A stretch of DNA of 64,000 nucleotides from Aromatoleum diolicum. GTDB lineage: Bacteria > Pseudomonadota > Gammaproteobacteria > Burkholderiales > Rhodocyclaceae. Below are positions 25,236 through 32,354 of this stretch, piece by piece. The stretch's first letter is position 1; each line of letters begins with the position of its first letter. The notes under the pieces are model-generated. The model did no database searches. It had not been told where the DNA came from and saw only the letters and a list, made by a program, of their open reading frames with translations. The stretch spans positions 1-64,000 of the forward strand of contig NZ_WTVQ01000019.1 in the NCBI RefSeq assembly GCF_012910955.1. The letters run 5' to 3'. A program made the position numbers and the translations under genes.

Positions 25236-25745
25236 ATGTCCGACCCGTCCAGTTCCGTTTCCGGCGCACTGATCGACGCCGAGCTCGCGGCCTTCCTTGC
25301 GACGGCCGGCGTGTCAATCAGCGTCGGCTCGCGCAATGCCGGGCATCTGCCGAACCTCACGCGCGCCGTCGGCTGCCGCATCGCCGACGATCGCTCGCGC
25401 GTCAGCGTGTTCGTCGTCGCCGAACAGTCGCGCGAGCTGCTCGACGACATCCGCGCGAATCGTCACGTCGCGGTCGTTTTCAGCGAGCCGCACAGCCACC
25501 GCACCGTCCAGTTGAAGGGCGGCGACGCCCTCATCGAGTCGCTCGCCGCCGGCGACAGGCAGATCATCGCGCGCTACCGCGACGCCTTCACCGCCGAGCT
25601 CGGCGCGCTCGGCTACAGCGGCCTGTTCGTGCAGACGCTGATCGACAGCAGTGCCGGCGAGCTCGTCGCGCTGAGCTTCACGCCGAACGCGGCCTTCTCG
25701 CAGACCCCCGGACCCAAGGCCGGCGCGCCGTTGGGGGGTGCATGA
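25236..25745 (+). CDS. FMN-binding split-barrel (PNPOx-like) protein
   Basis: 169-aa protein of the pyridoxamine 5'-phosphate oxidase-like split-barrel superfamily. The pattern includes an N-terminal strand pair (VSISVGSRNAGHLPNLTRAV), a central FVVAEQSRELLDDIRANRHVAVVFSEP and a C-terminal helix. It probably binds FMN or another flavin and acts as a small reductase or sensor. The stop overlaps the start of the next gene (ATGA), whose N-terminus is also a split barrel, so the pair may form a complex. Substrate unknown. Confidence 0.7.
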   Translation: MSDPSSSVSGALIDAELAAFLATAGVSISVGSRNAGHLPNLTRAVGCRIADDRSRVSVFVVAEQSRELLDDIRANRHVAVVFSEPHSHRTVQLKGGDALIESLAAGDRQIIARYRDAFTAELGALGYSGLFVQTLIDSSAGELVALSFTPNAAFSQTPGPKAGAPLGGA

Positions 25746-27118
25746 TGAGGCCGCGGCTCGACGCGATCCGCGAATGTCTCGAAGGCGCGGTGCCCGGCAT
25801 CATGGCCACCTGTTCGGCCGACGGCATGCCCAACGTCGCCTACCTGTCGCAGACCGAGTACGTCGACGGCCACCACGTCGCGCTGTCCTGGCAGTTCTTC
25901 AACACCACGCGGCGCAACATCCTCGAGAACCCCAACGCACGCCTGATCGTCACGCACCCGCGCACCGCCGAGCGCTACCGCCTGCAGCTGCGTTACCTGC
26001 GCACCGAAACCGCGGGGCCGCTGTTCGAACGCATGAAGGCGCGGCTCGCCGGCATCGCCTCGCATACCGGCATGAGTGGCGTGTTCCGCCTGCTCGGTTC
26101 GGACATCTACCGCGTCGTCGACGTCGAACGCGTGCCCGGCCCGGCGCTCGCCCCGCCGCCGCCGCGCGCGAGCCTGCTTGCCGCGCTGCGCTCGACCGCC
26201 GCACGCATCGCCTGCTGCCGCGAACTCGATACGCTGCTCACCGAAACGCTCGCCAGCCTCGAGACGCACTTCGACATCCGCCACACGATGGTGCTGCTGC
26301 TCGACGGTTCCGCCACGCGCCTGTACACGATCGCCAGCCGCGGCTACGAACACTCCGGCGTCGGCTCCGAGATCCCGCTGGGGCAGGGCGTGATCGGCGT
26401 CGCCGCGCGCGAGGCGACCCCGATCCGCATCGGATACATGACGCTCGAGTACGCCTACGGCCGCGCGATCCGCGCCGCGACCGAGGAAAGCGGCCTCGCC
26501 GACGCGCTCGAAACCGAGATTCCGCTGCCGGGCCTCGCCGAATCCCGCAGCCAGCTCGCGGTGCCGATCCGCGCCTGCGGCCGCCTGCTCGGCGTGCTCT
26601 ACGTCGAAAGCCCGCAGGAGCTGCGCTTCGGCTACGACGACGAGGACGCGCTCGTCGCGCTCGCCGGCCAGCTCGGCGCCGCGATGCTGTCGCTGCAACA
26701 GGCGAGCGAACTCAACGAGGAGGCGATCGCTCCCGAGCCGCAGGCCCGCCCGGTCGACGGTTCGCCGCTCGTCGTGCGCCACTACGCCGAGGACGACAGC
26801 ATCTTTCTCGACGACGACTACCTGATCAAGGGCGTCGCCGGCTCGATCTTCTGGGCGCTGGTGCGCGACCATGCGGAAGCGGGGCGCAGCACCTTCAGCA
26901 ATCGCGAACTGCGGCTCGATCCGCGCATCCGCCTGCCCGACGTCAGCGACAACCTCGAAGCGCGCCTGATCCTGCTGCGCCGCCGACTCAACGAGCGCGA
27001 TGCCTGCGTGCGCCTCGAAAAAGCCGGACGCGGCCGCCTGCTGCTGACGACGCGCCGTCCGCTGACGCTCGTCGAGGTGGGCGCAGGCGGTCCGCGCCCG
27101 ACGCCGGCCTGCGGTTAG
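25742..27118 (+). CDS. PNPOx-GAF fusion protein with C-terminal winged-helix-like domain
   Basis: 458-aa cytoplasmic protein with three parts. Residues 1-140 are a PNPOx-like FMN split barrel (IMATCSADGMPNVAYLSQTEY). Residues 150-330 are a GAF sensor domain (LDTLLTETLASLETHFDIRHTMVLLL, QLAVPIRACGRLLGVLYVES). Residues 355-440 look like a winged-helix module (FSNRELRLDPRIRLPDVSDN, LEARLILLRRRLNERDACVR). The combination suggests a redox- or ligand-responsive regulator. It sits just upstream of the acetoin-dehydrogenase-like genes and is coupled to the small split-barrel gene, so it may sense the same metabolism. DNA binding is inferred only from the C-terminal pattern. Confidence 0.72.
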   Translation: MMRPRLDAIRECLEGAVPGIMATCSADGMPNVAYLSQTEYVDGHHVALSWQFFNTTRRNILENPNARLIVTHPRTAERYRLQLRYLRTETAGPLFERMKARLAGIASHTGMSGVFRLLGSDIYRVVDVERVPGPALAPPPPRASLLAALRSTAARIACCRELDTLLTETLASLETHFDIRHTMVLLLDGSATRLYTIASRGYEHSGVGSEIPLGQGVIGVAAREATPIRIGYMTLEYAYGRAIRAATEESGLADALETEIPLPGLAESRSQLAVPIRACGRLLGVLYVESPQELRFGYDDEDALVALAGQLGAAMLSLQQASELNEEAIAPEPQARPVDGSPLVVRHYAEDDSIFLDDDYLIKGVAGSIFWALVRDHAEAGRSTFSNRELRLDPRIRLPDVSDNLEARLILLRRRLNERDACVRLEKAGRGRLLLTTRRPLTLVEVGAGGPRPTPACG

Positions 27119-27176
27119 CACGACGATGACGCGCCAGGGACGGCGCGCGCCCCTCCCGGCCCGGTTTTCCTAAATC

Positions 27177-27207
27177 TTTGCTCAGCAAATCCTAAGAGTC
27201 GCTTAAG
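27177..27207. promoter_or_regulatory. Two adjacent dyads upstream of the E1 alpha gene
   Basis: TTTGCTCAGCAAA (27177-27189) is a 13-bp palindrome broken only at its centre. TAAG-N5-CTTA (27193-27205) follows directly. They lie about 140 bp before the E1 alpha start in an AT-richer patch and may be operators. A partial -24/-12-like string at 27225-27240 has wrong GG-GC spacing. Confidence 0.35.
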
Positions 27208-27344
27208 CCGCCGCGCGCGGTGCGCCGGACGCCTCTTGCTGACCTAGAGTGCCTCCACGCGTTGCCCGCCGCCTCGATTCCCGTCGGCCGGCACGCCGCT
27301 CCCGGCCACTTTCGGGACATCCATTCAACACATGGAGGCGACTC

Positions 27345-28310
27345 ATGCGACAAGCCGAACACGACCCGTCCCCGCTGGCGATGCTGGAGACCATGATGCT
27401 GATCCGTGCCTACGAGGAGGCCGTCGCGGGCATTGCCGCCGGCGGCACTGCGCCCGGCACCTGTACCTCGGTCGGGCAGGAGGCCGCGGCGGTCGGCGTC
27501 CTGCGGGCGCTCGCGCGACGCGACCAGATCCTCACCAACCATCGCAGCGCCGGCCACCTGCTGGCGCGCGGCGCCGACCCCGGGCGCCTGATCGCCGAGG
27601 TGCTGGGCAAGCGCACCGGCTACTGCAAGGGCAAGAGCGGCTCGCTGCACATCTCGGCGGCCGAACTCGGCGTCGTGCTGACCTCGACCATCGTCGGCGG
27701 CGAACTCTCGCTCGCCACCGGCGTCGCGCTGTCGCGCACGATGAAGCCCGGTGACGACGGCGTCGTCGCGACCTTCTTCGGCGACGGCGCGGCCTGCGAA
27801 GGCGTGTTCCACGAATCGCTGAACCTCGCCGCGATGTGGTCGCTGCCGATCCTCTACGTGTGCGAGAACAACCAGTGGCAGGCCTTCGTGCATCGGCGCG
27901 AGACGATGCCGGTCGAGCACGTGCGAACCTGGGCCGCGGCGCACGGCATCGAGGCGCACACTGTCGATGGCAACGACGTCGAGGTGGTACACGCCGCCGC
28001 CAGCGCCGCCGTCGCCCGCATCCGCGCAACGCGCAAGCCGGTGTTCCTCGAAGCGCTGACCTACCGTACGCGCGGCCACTACGAGCCCGATGACCAGGCC
28101 TACGTCGACCCGGCCGAACTCGCCGCATGGCGCGCGCGCGACCCGATCGAGCTCCTCGCGCAGCGCCTGCGCGCCGACGGGCGCCTCGACGACGCCGGCT
28201 TCGCACGCATCTCGCTGCGCACGCACGCCGCGATCGACGAAGCCGTCGCCTTCGCCAAGGCCTCGCCCTTCCCCGAACTGTCCGAACTCGTCACCGACGT
28301 CTACGCATAA
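27345..28310 (+). CDS. acoA: Acetoin-dehydrogenase-type E1 alpha subunit (TPP-dependent)
   Basis: 321-aa alpha subunit of a thiamine-diphosphate 2-oxo-acid/acetoin dehydrogenase E1. The TPP/Mg motif starts at GDGAACEGVFHESLNLA (near residue 146) and ends in CENN. The opening LETMMLIRAYEEAV and the segment YCKGKSGSLHIS are typical. The beta gene follows after 13 bp with its own AAGGAG box. Length and motifs favour acetoin dehydrogenase (AcoA) over pyruvate dehydrogenase, but no acoC (E2), E3, acoX or acoR is adjacent, so the exact substrate is not certain. Confidence 0.82.
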   Translation: MRQAEHDPSPLAMLETMMLIRAYEEAVAGIAAGGTAPGTCTSVGQEAAAVGVLRALARRDQILTNHRSAGHLLARGADPGRLIAEVLGKRTGYCKGKSGSLHISAAELGVVLTSTIVGGELSLATGVALSRTMKPGDDGVVATFFGDGAACEGVFHESLNLAAMWSLPILYVCENNQWQAFVHRRETMPVEHVRTWAAAHGIEAHTVDGNDVEVVHAAASAAVARIRATRKPVFLEALTYRTRGHYEPDDQAYVDPAELAAWRARDPIELLAQRLRADGRLDDAGFARISLRTHAAIDEAVAFAKASPFPELSELVTDVYA

Positions 28311-28323
28311 GGAGATCCCCGTC

Positions 28324-29343
28324 ATGTCCGTGATTACCGTCAATGAAGCGATCTCGCAGGCGCTCGCCGAGGAAATGCGCCGCGATCCCGCCGTGCTGAT
28401 GTTCGGCGAAGGCGTCGCGACCAAGCGCGCCAATCTTGTCGCCGAGTTCGGCGCCGCGCGCGTGCGCAACACCCCGCTCGCCGAAGGCATCATCGCCGGC
28501 ACCGCGGTCGGCGCCGCGGCGACCGGCCTGCGCCCGATCGTCGACCTGCTGTTCGCGCCCTTCCTGTGCTTCGCGATGGACGAGATCGTCAACAGCGCCG
28601 GCAAGCTGCGCTACCTCTCCGGCGGCCAGTTCAAGTTCCCGATGGTCGTGATGGCGATGAGCGGCGCCGGCTGGACGGTCGGCGCGCAGCACAACCACAA
28701 CCTCGAAGCCTGGTTCGTGCACAGCCCCGGCCTCAAGGTCGTGATGCCATCCTCCGCCGCCGACTTCAAGGGCCTGCTGAAGGCCGCGATCCGCGACGAC
28801 AACCCGGTGCTGTTCTTCATGGATCTCGCGCTCGGCTACCAGGCGGGCGAAGTCCCGGCGGGCGAAGTGCTCGTGCCGCTCGGCCGCGCGGCGACGCTGC
28901 GCGAAGGCCGCGACGTGAGCCTGATCAGCTACGCGAAGACCGTCCACCACTGCGTCGCCGCCGCCGAAACCCTCGCCGCGCGCGGCATCTCGGCCGAAGT
29001 CATCGACCTGCGCTCGCTGAAACCGCTCGACGAGGCCGCGATCCTCGCCTCCGCGCGCAAGACCGGCCGCGTCGTCGTCGTGCACGAGGCGAGCCGTCTG
29101 TGCGGCGTCGGCGCGGAAATCGCCGCGTTCGTCGGCGAACACGCGTTCGGCGCCCTGAAGGCGCCGGTGCGCCGCCTCACCGGCCCCGACGCTCCCGCAC
29201 CCGCGTCGTGGCCCCTCGAGCAGGCCTTCGTGCCACAGGCCGACGCGATCGCCGCCGCCGCCCTGGAACTCGTCGCCGCGCGCCGCAGCGCCGGGCCCTC
29301 GCCGCGGCCATCGACGGAAGGCGCCGTATCCATGCAGGCTTGA
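28324..29343 (+). CDS. acoB: Acetoin-dehydrogenase-type E1 beta subunit (TPP-dependent)
   Basis: 339-aa beta subunit paired with the upstream alpha gene. Typical transketolase-like segments are present: VNEAISQALAEEMRRDPAV, TPLAEGIIAGTAVGAAATG, and GWTVGAQHNHNLEAWFVH, with the C-terminal transketolase_C region from about 200. The alpha2beta2 E1 would decarboxylate acetoin or a 2-oxo acid with TPP. The C-terminus carries an extra Ser/Pro-rich tail (SAGPSPRPSTEG). No E2 or E3 gene follows; the next gene is sodC after 127 bp. Confidence 0.82.
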   Translation: MSVITVNEAISQALAEEMRRDPAVLMFGEGVATKRANLVAEFGAARVRNTPLAEGIIAGTAVGAAATGLRPIVDLLFAPFLCFAMDEIVNSAGKLRYLSGGQFKFPMVVMAMSGAGWTVGAQHNHNLEAWFVHSPGLKVVMPSSAADFKGLLKAAIRDDNPVLFFMDLALGYQAGEVPAGEVLVPLGRAATLREGRDVSLISYAKTVHHCVAAAETLAARGISAEVIDLRSLKPLDEAAILASARKTGRVVVVHEASRLCGVGAEIAAFVGEHAFGALKAPVRRLTGPDAPAPASWPLEQAFVPQADAIAAAALELVAARRSAGPSPRPSTEGAVSMQA

Positions 29344-29470
29344 CCTTTCCACGGGGGGGCTGACCAAGTCCGCTTTCATTCGCGGCACTTGTCAGCCATG
29401 ATGAATTTGCAGCCGGCCGGCACCGCGGCTGGCCGCGTGACATCCTCCATTCAAGAAAGGAACGCACACA

Positions 29471-30001
29471 ATGACGATTCGACCCCTCATCCCGACATTG
29501 CTCGCCTCCCTGCTGCTTGCCGGATGCGGCAGCCTGGGGGTTAACGGCCCCACCAAAGTCGAGATCACGCTCGCCCCGACCCAGGGCAGCAAGGTCAGCG
29601 GCCAGGTGCAACTGACCGAAGTTGACGGTGGCGTGCTCGTCGATGCGAACGTAAGCGGCCTGGCGCCGGGCGGTCACGGCTTTCACGTGCATGAAAAAGG
29701 GGACTGCTCCGCACCCGACGGAACCAGCGCCGGCGGACACTTCAATCCGACCGGCAAAGCGCACGGCCACCCCGACAAGGCCGACCACCATCTGGGCGAC
29801 CTGCCGATGCTGGTTGCCGATGCCAATGGCGACGCCAAGCTCCGCACCATCGTCAATGGCCTCACGATCGTCGGCAAAGGCGACAACAAGATCGTCGGCC
29901 GGAGCCTGATCGTGCACGCCGCAGCGGACGATTTCGCCACCCAGCCCACCGGCAACTCCGGCGCACGGCTGGCATGCGGGGTGATCAGCTCGGCCATGTA
30001 A
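29471..30001 (+). CDS. sodC: Cu/Zn superoxide dismutase, lipoprotein form
   Basis: Periplasmic/outer-envelope superoxide dismutase of 176 aa. The N-terminus has a lipoprotein signal with LLAGC (C19 would be lipidated). Copper ligands are in HGFHVHEKGDCS (H72, H74), followed by SAGGHFNP, HHLGDLP and the terminal GARLACGVI disulfide region. It protects envelope components from superoxide. A ribosome-binding site AAGGAA precedes the ATG. A GC-rich hairpin separates it from the convergent lrp-type gene. Confidence 0.95.
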   Translation: MTIRPLIPTLLASLLLAGCGSLGVNGPTKVEITLAPTQGSKVSGQVQLTEVDGGVLVDANVSGLAPGGHGFHVHEKGDCSAPDGTSAGGHFNPTGKAHGHPDKADHHLGDLPMLVADANGDAKLRTIVNGLTIVGKGDNKIVGRSLIVHAAADDFATQPTGNSGARLACGVISSAM

Positions 30002-30011
30002 GACGCGCGAA

Positions 30012-30043
30012 CGCCGGCGCGATGTGCCGATCCCGCGCCGGCG
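30012..30043. terminator. Perfect 10-bp hairpin between convergent sodC and lrp-type gene
   Basis: CGCCGGCGCG (30012-30021) and CGCGCCGGCG (30034-30043) form a 10-bp stem with a 12-nt loop. No U-tract on either strand; likely a bidirectional transcription end or RNA-stabilising structure. Confidence 0.5.
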
Positions 30044-30047
30044 GCCG

Positions 30048-30569
30048 CTAACTGTCCGAGTATTGCACCCGCTGCAGGGGCTGGGACGCGCGGCTGACGT
30101 GCTCGAGCGGCAGCACGTTGGTGTGCTTGACGCGCTTCAGCGCGATGTTGGTCTTGATGTGCGCGAGACCCGGCAGACGCAGGATGCGCTTCATCATCAG
30201 CTCGGAAAACGCCGCGAGATCCGGTGCGACGATGCGCAACACATAGTCCGCATCGCCGCTGACCGAAAAGCACTCGACCACATCGGGCAGCGCCGCCACG
30301 GCGCGCTCGAACGCGTCGCTCGACGTTTCCCCGTGCCGCTCCAGAATCACCTGCGCGAACGCCGAGACGCCGAGCCCGATCGCTGCCGGGTCGAGCAGCG
30401 CCGCATAACCGGAAATGATGCCGCTCTGCTCCAGGCGATTGACCCGGCGGCTGATCTGCGAGGACGACAGATGGACTTCCTCGCTCAACGCGCTGTTCGT
30501 GGCGTTGCCTCGGCGCTGCAGGGCGGCGAGGATCTGCAGGTCGAATTTGTCGATGACGATTTGATGCAT
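30048..30569 (-). CDS. Lrp/AsnC-family transcriptional regulator
   Basis: 173-aa DNA-binding regulator. The N-terminal winged HTH (KFDLQILAALQRRGNATNSA, LSSSQISRRVNRLEQSGII) is followed by the RAM ligand-binding domain (ECFSVSGDADYVLRIVAPDL, LPGLAHIKTNIALKRVK). It is divergent from the phenylpyruvate decarboxylase gene across a 119-bp region with a perfect palindrome. This is the expected layout for a local aromatic-amino-acid-responsive regulator, possibly sensing phenylalanine or tryptophan (inference). It likely also controls its own gene. Confidence 0.92.
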   Translation of the reverse strand: MHQIVIDKFDLQILAALQRRGNATNSALSEEVHLSSSQISRRVNRLEQSGIISGYAALLDPAAIGLGVSAFAQVILERHGETSSDAFERAVAALPDVVECFSVSGDADYVLRIVAPDLAAFSELMMKRILRLPGLAHIKTNIALKRVKHTNVLPLEHVSRASQPLQRVQYSDS

Positions 30570-30611
30570 GGTAATCGGTTTTTACGCGTGAAAAGTGCAA
30601 ACAAGCGCCAA

Positions 30612-30625
30612 TTATGCGCGCATAA
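30612..30625. promoter_or_regulatory. Perfect 14-bp palindrome TTATGCGCGCATAA, candidate Lrp-type operator
   Basis: Perfect dyad in the divergent intergenic region, 43 bp from the regulator start and 64 bp from the decarboxylase start. The position would let one bound dimer act on both promoters. The surrounding DNA is markedly AT-richer than neighbouring genes. Confidence 0.5.
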
Positions 30626-30688
30626 CGAACACATATTGCATCGGGTGAGCACGATAATCTTATCCATTGTCGAGTCGAGGAGCACCCC

Positions 30689-32308
30689 GTGAATCTGGTC
30701 GAATCCCTGCTGCACGCACTGAAGGCGCACGGCGCCCGCGAAATCTTCGGACTGCCCGGCGACTTCGCGCTACCGTATTTCCGCATCATCGAAGAGTCGG
30801 CCATCCTGCCGCTGTACACGCTGTCGCACGAACCCGCGATCGGCTTTGCCGCGGATGCGACCGCGCGGGTCAGCTGCGGGCTGGGGGTCGCCGCGGTCAC
30901 CTACGGCGCCGGCGCGCTCAACATGGTCAACGCGGTCGCGGCGGCCTACGCGGAGAAATCGCCGGTGGTGATCCTGTCCGGCGGGCCGGGCAAGCGCGAG
31001 GCGAGTTCCGGGCTGCTGCTGCACCACCAGGCGAAGACGCTCGACTCGCAACTGGAGATCTACCGCGAGATCACCTGCGACCAGGTGCGGCTCGACGACG
31101 CCGCGCGCGCGCCGGCCGACATCGCGCGCGTGCTGGCGAGCTGCCTGCGCAATTCCGAGCCGGTGTATATCGAAATCCCGCGCGACATGGTGCGCGAACC
31201 GTGCGCGCCGGTCGTGGCGGAGGCCCCGCGCCCGCTCGACCGCGAGGCGCTCGATGCCTGTGTCGACGAGATCCTCGCGCGCCTGGATGTCGCGAAGCAT
31301 CCGGTGCTGATGGCCGGCGTCGAAGTGCGGCGCTACAAGCTCGAAGACAAGGTCGCCGAACTGTCGCGCCGCCTGGGCCTGCCCGTCGTCACCAGTTTCA
31401 TGGGCCGCGGCCTGCTCACCGACGCCGATGCGCCGCTCGTCGGCACCTACATGGGCGTGGCCGGACTGCCCGAAGTGACGCAGCTGGTCGAGGGCTCCGA
31501 CGGCCTGTTCCTGCTCGGCGAGATCATCTCCGACACCAATTTCGCGGTGTCGGAGAGCCGTATCGACCTGCGCAAGACCATCCAGGCGCACAACGGCCAG
31601 GTGACCCTCGGCTACCACATCTACCCGAGCATTCCGCTGGCCGCGCTGGTGGATGAGATGCTCGACCGCGTCGGCAGCAGCAACAAGACCTTCGCCGTCA
31701 CACCCCATGACTATCCGAAGGGCCTCGAAGCCGACGACGCCAGCATCACGCCGACCGATATCGCGAAAGCCGTGAACGACCTCTTTGCCGAGCACGGCCG
31801 GCTGCCGATCGCCTCCGACATGGGCGACTGCCTGTTCACTGCGATGGAGATCGAACAGACGGCACTGGTCGCCCCCGGCTATTACGCGACCATGGGCTTC
31901 GGCGTACCCGCCGGCCTGGGGGTGCAGGCGACCAGCGGGCAGCGCCCGCTGATCCTGGTCGGCGACGGCGCGTTCCAGATGACCGGCTGGGAGCTGGGCA
32001 ACTGTAAACGCTACGGCTGGGATCCGATCGTGCTGCTGTTCAACAACGCCAGCTGGGAAATGCTGCGCACGTTCCAGCCCGAATCGTCGTTCAATGACCT
32101 GGGCCACTGGGGTTTCGCCGAGATGGCCGGGCCCCTCGGCGGCGATGGCGTCCGGGTGTCGACGCGCGCCGAACTGCAGGCCGCGCTCGCCAAGGCCATC
32201 GCGACGCGCGGGCGCTTCCAGCTGATCGAAGTGACGATTCCGCGTGGCGTATTGTCGGACACCCTCGCGCGCTTCGTCGCCGGCGTGAAGCGGCTGTCGA
32301 CCAAATAG
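30689..32308 (+). CDS. ipdC: Phenylpyruvate/indolepyruvate decarboxylase (TPP-dependent)
   Basis: 539-aa thiamine-diphosphate decarboxylase very like the Azospirillum IpdC/phenylpyruvate decarboxylase group. Signatures include HEPAIGFAADATARVSCGLG near the N-terminus, LDSQLEIYREIT, and the TPP motif GDGAFQMTGWELGNCKRY ending in LFNN. It converts phenylpyruvate to phenylacetaldehyde, or indolepyruvate to indoleacetaldehyde. In denitrifying Azoarcus/Aromatoleum this step belongs to anaerobic phenylalanine breakdown to phenylacetate. No aminotransferase or aldehyde dehydrogenase is adjacent. Divergent Lrp-type regulator upstream. Confidence 0.9.
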   Translation: MNLVESLLHALKAHGAREIFGLPGDFALPYFRIIEESAILPLYTLSHEPAIGFAADATARVSCGLGVAAVTYGAGALNMVNAVAAAYAEKSPVVILSGGPGKREASSGLLLHHQAKTLDSQLEIYREITCDQVRLDDAARAPADIARVLASCLRNSEPVYIEIPRDMVREPCAPVVAEAPRPLDREALDACVDEILARLDVAKHPVLMAGVEVRRYKLEDKVAELSRRLGLPVVTSFMGRGLLTDADAPLVGTYMGVAGLPEVTQLVEGSDGLFLLGEIISDTNFAVSESRIDLRKTIQAHNGQVTLGYHIYPSIPLAALVDEMLDRVGSSNKTFAVTPHDYPKGLEADDASITPTDIAKAVNDLFAEHGRLPIASDMGDCLFTAMEIEQTALVAPGYYATMGFGVPAGLGVQATSGQRPLILVGDGAFQMTGWELGNCKRYGWDPIVLLFNNASWEMLRTFQPESSFNDLGHWGFAEMAGPLGGDGVRVSTRAELQAALAKAIATRGRFQLIEVTIPRGVLSDTLARFVAGVKRLSTK

Positions 32309-32319
32309 TCCGAGCCGCC

Positions 32320-32354
32320 GCTGACGTGACGCCGACCCCCGGCGCCGCGTCAGC
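32320..32354. terminator. Nested hairpin between convergent ipdC and MFS gene
   Basis: Outer stem GCTGACG/CGTCAGC (32320-32326, 32348-32354), 3-nt internal loops, and inner stem CGCCG/CGGCG (32330-32334, 32340-32344). No U-tract; it overlaps the last codons of the MFS gene. Confidence 0.5.

Noticed and set aside
27225-27240. CCGGACGCCTCTTGCT as a sigma-54 promoter for acoA
   Set aside because: The -12 part matches, but the GG and GC dinucleotides are 9 bp apart rather than 10, and the -24 T-G-G is disrupted, so it is kept only as a weak possibility.
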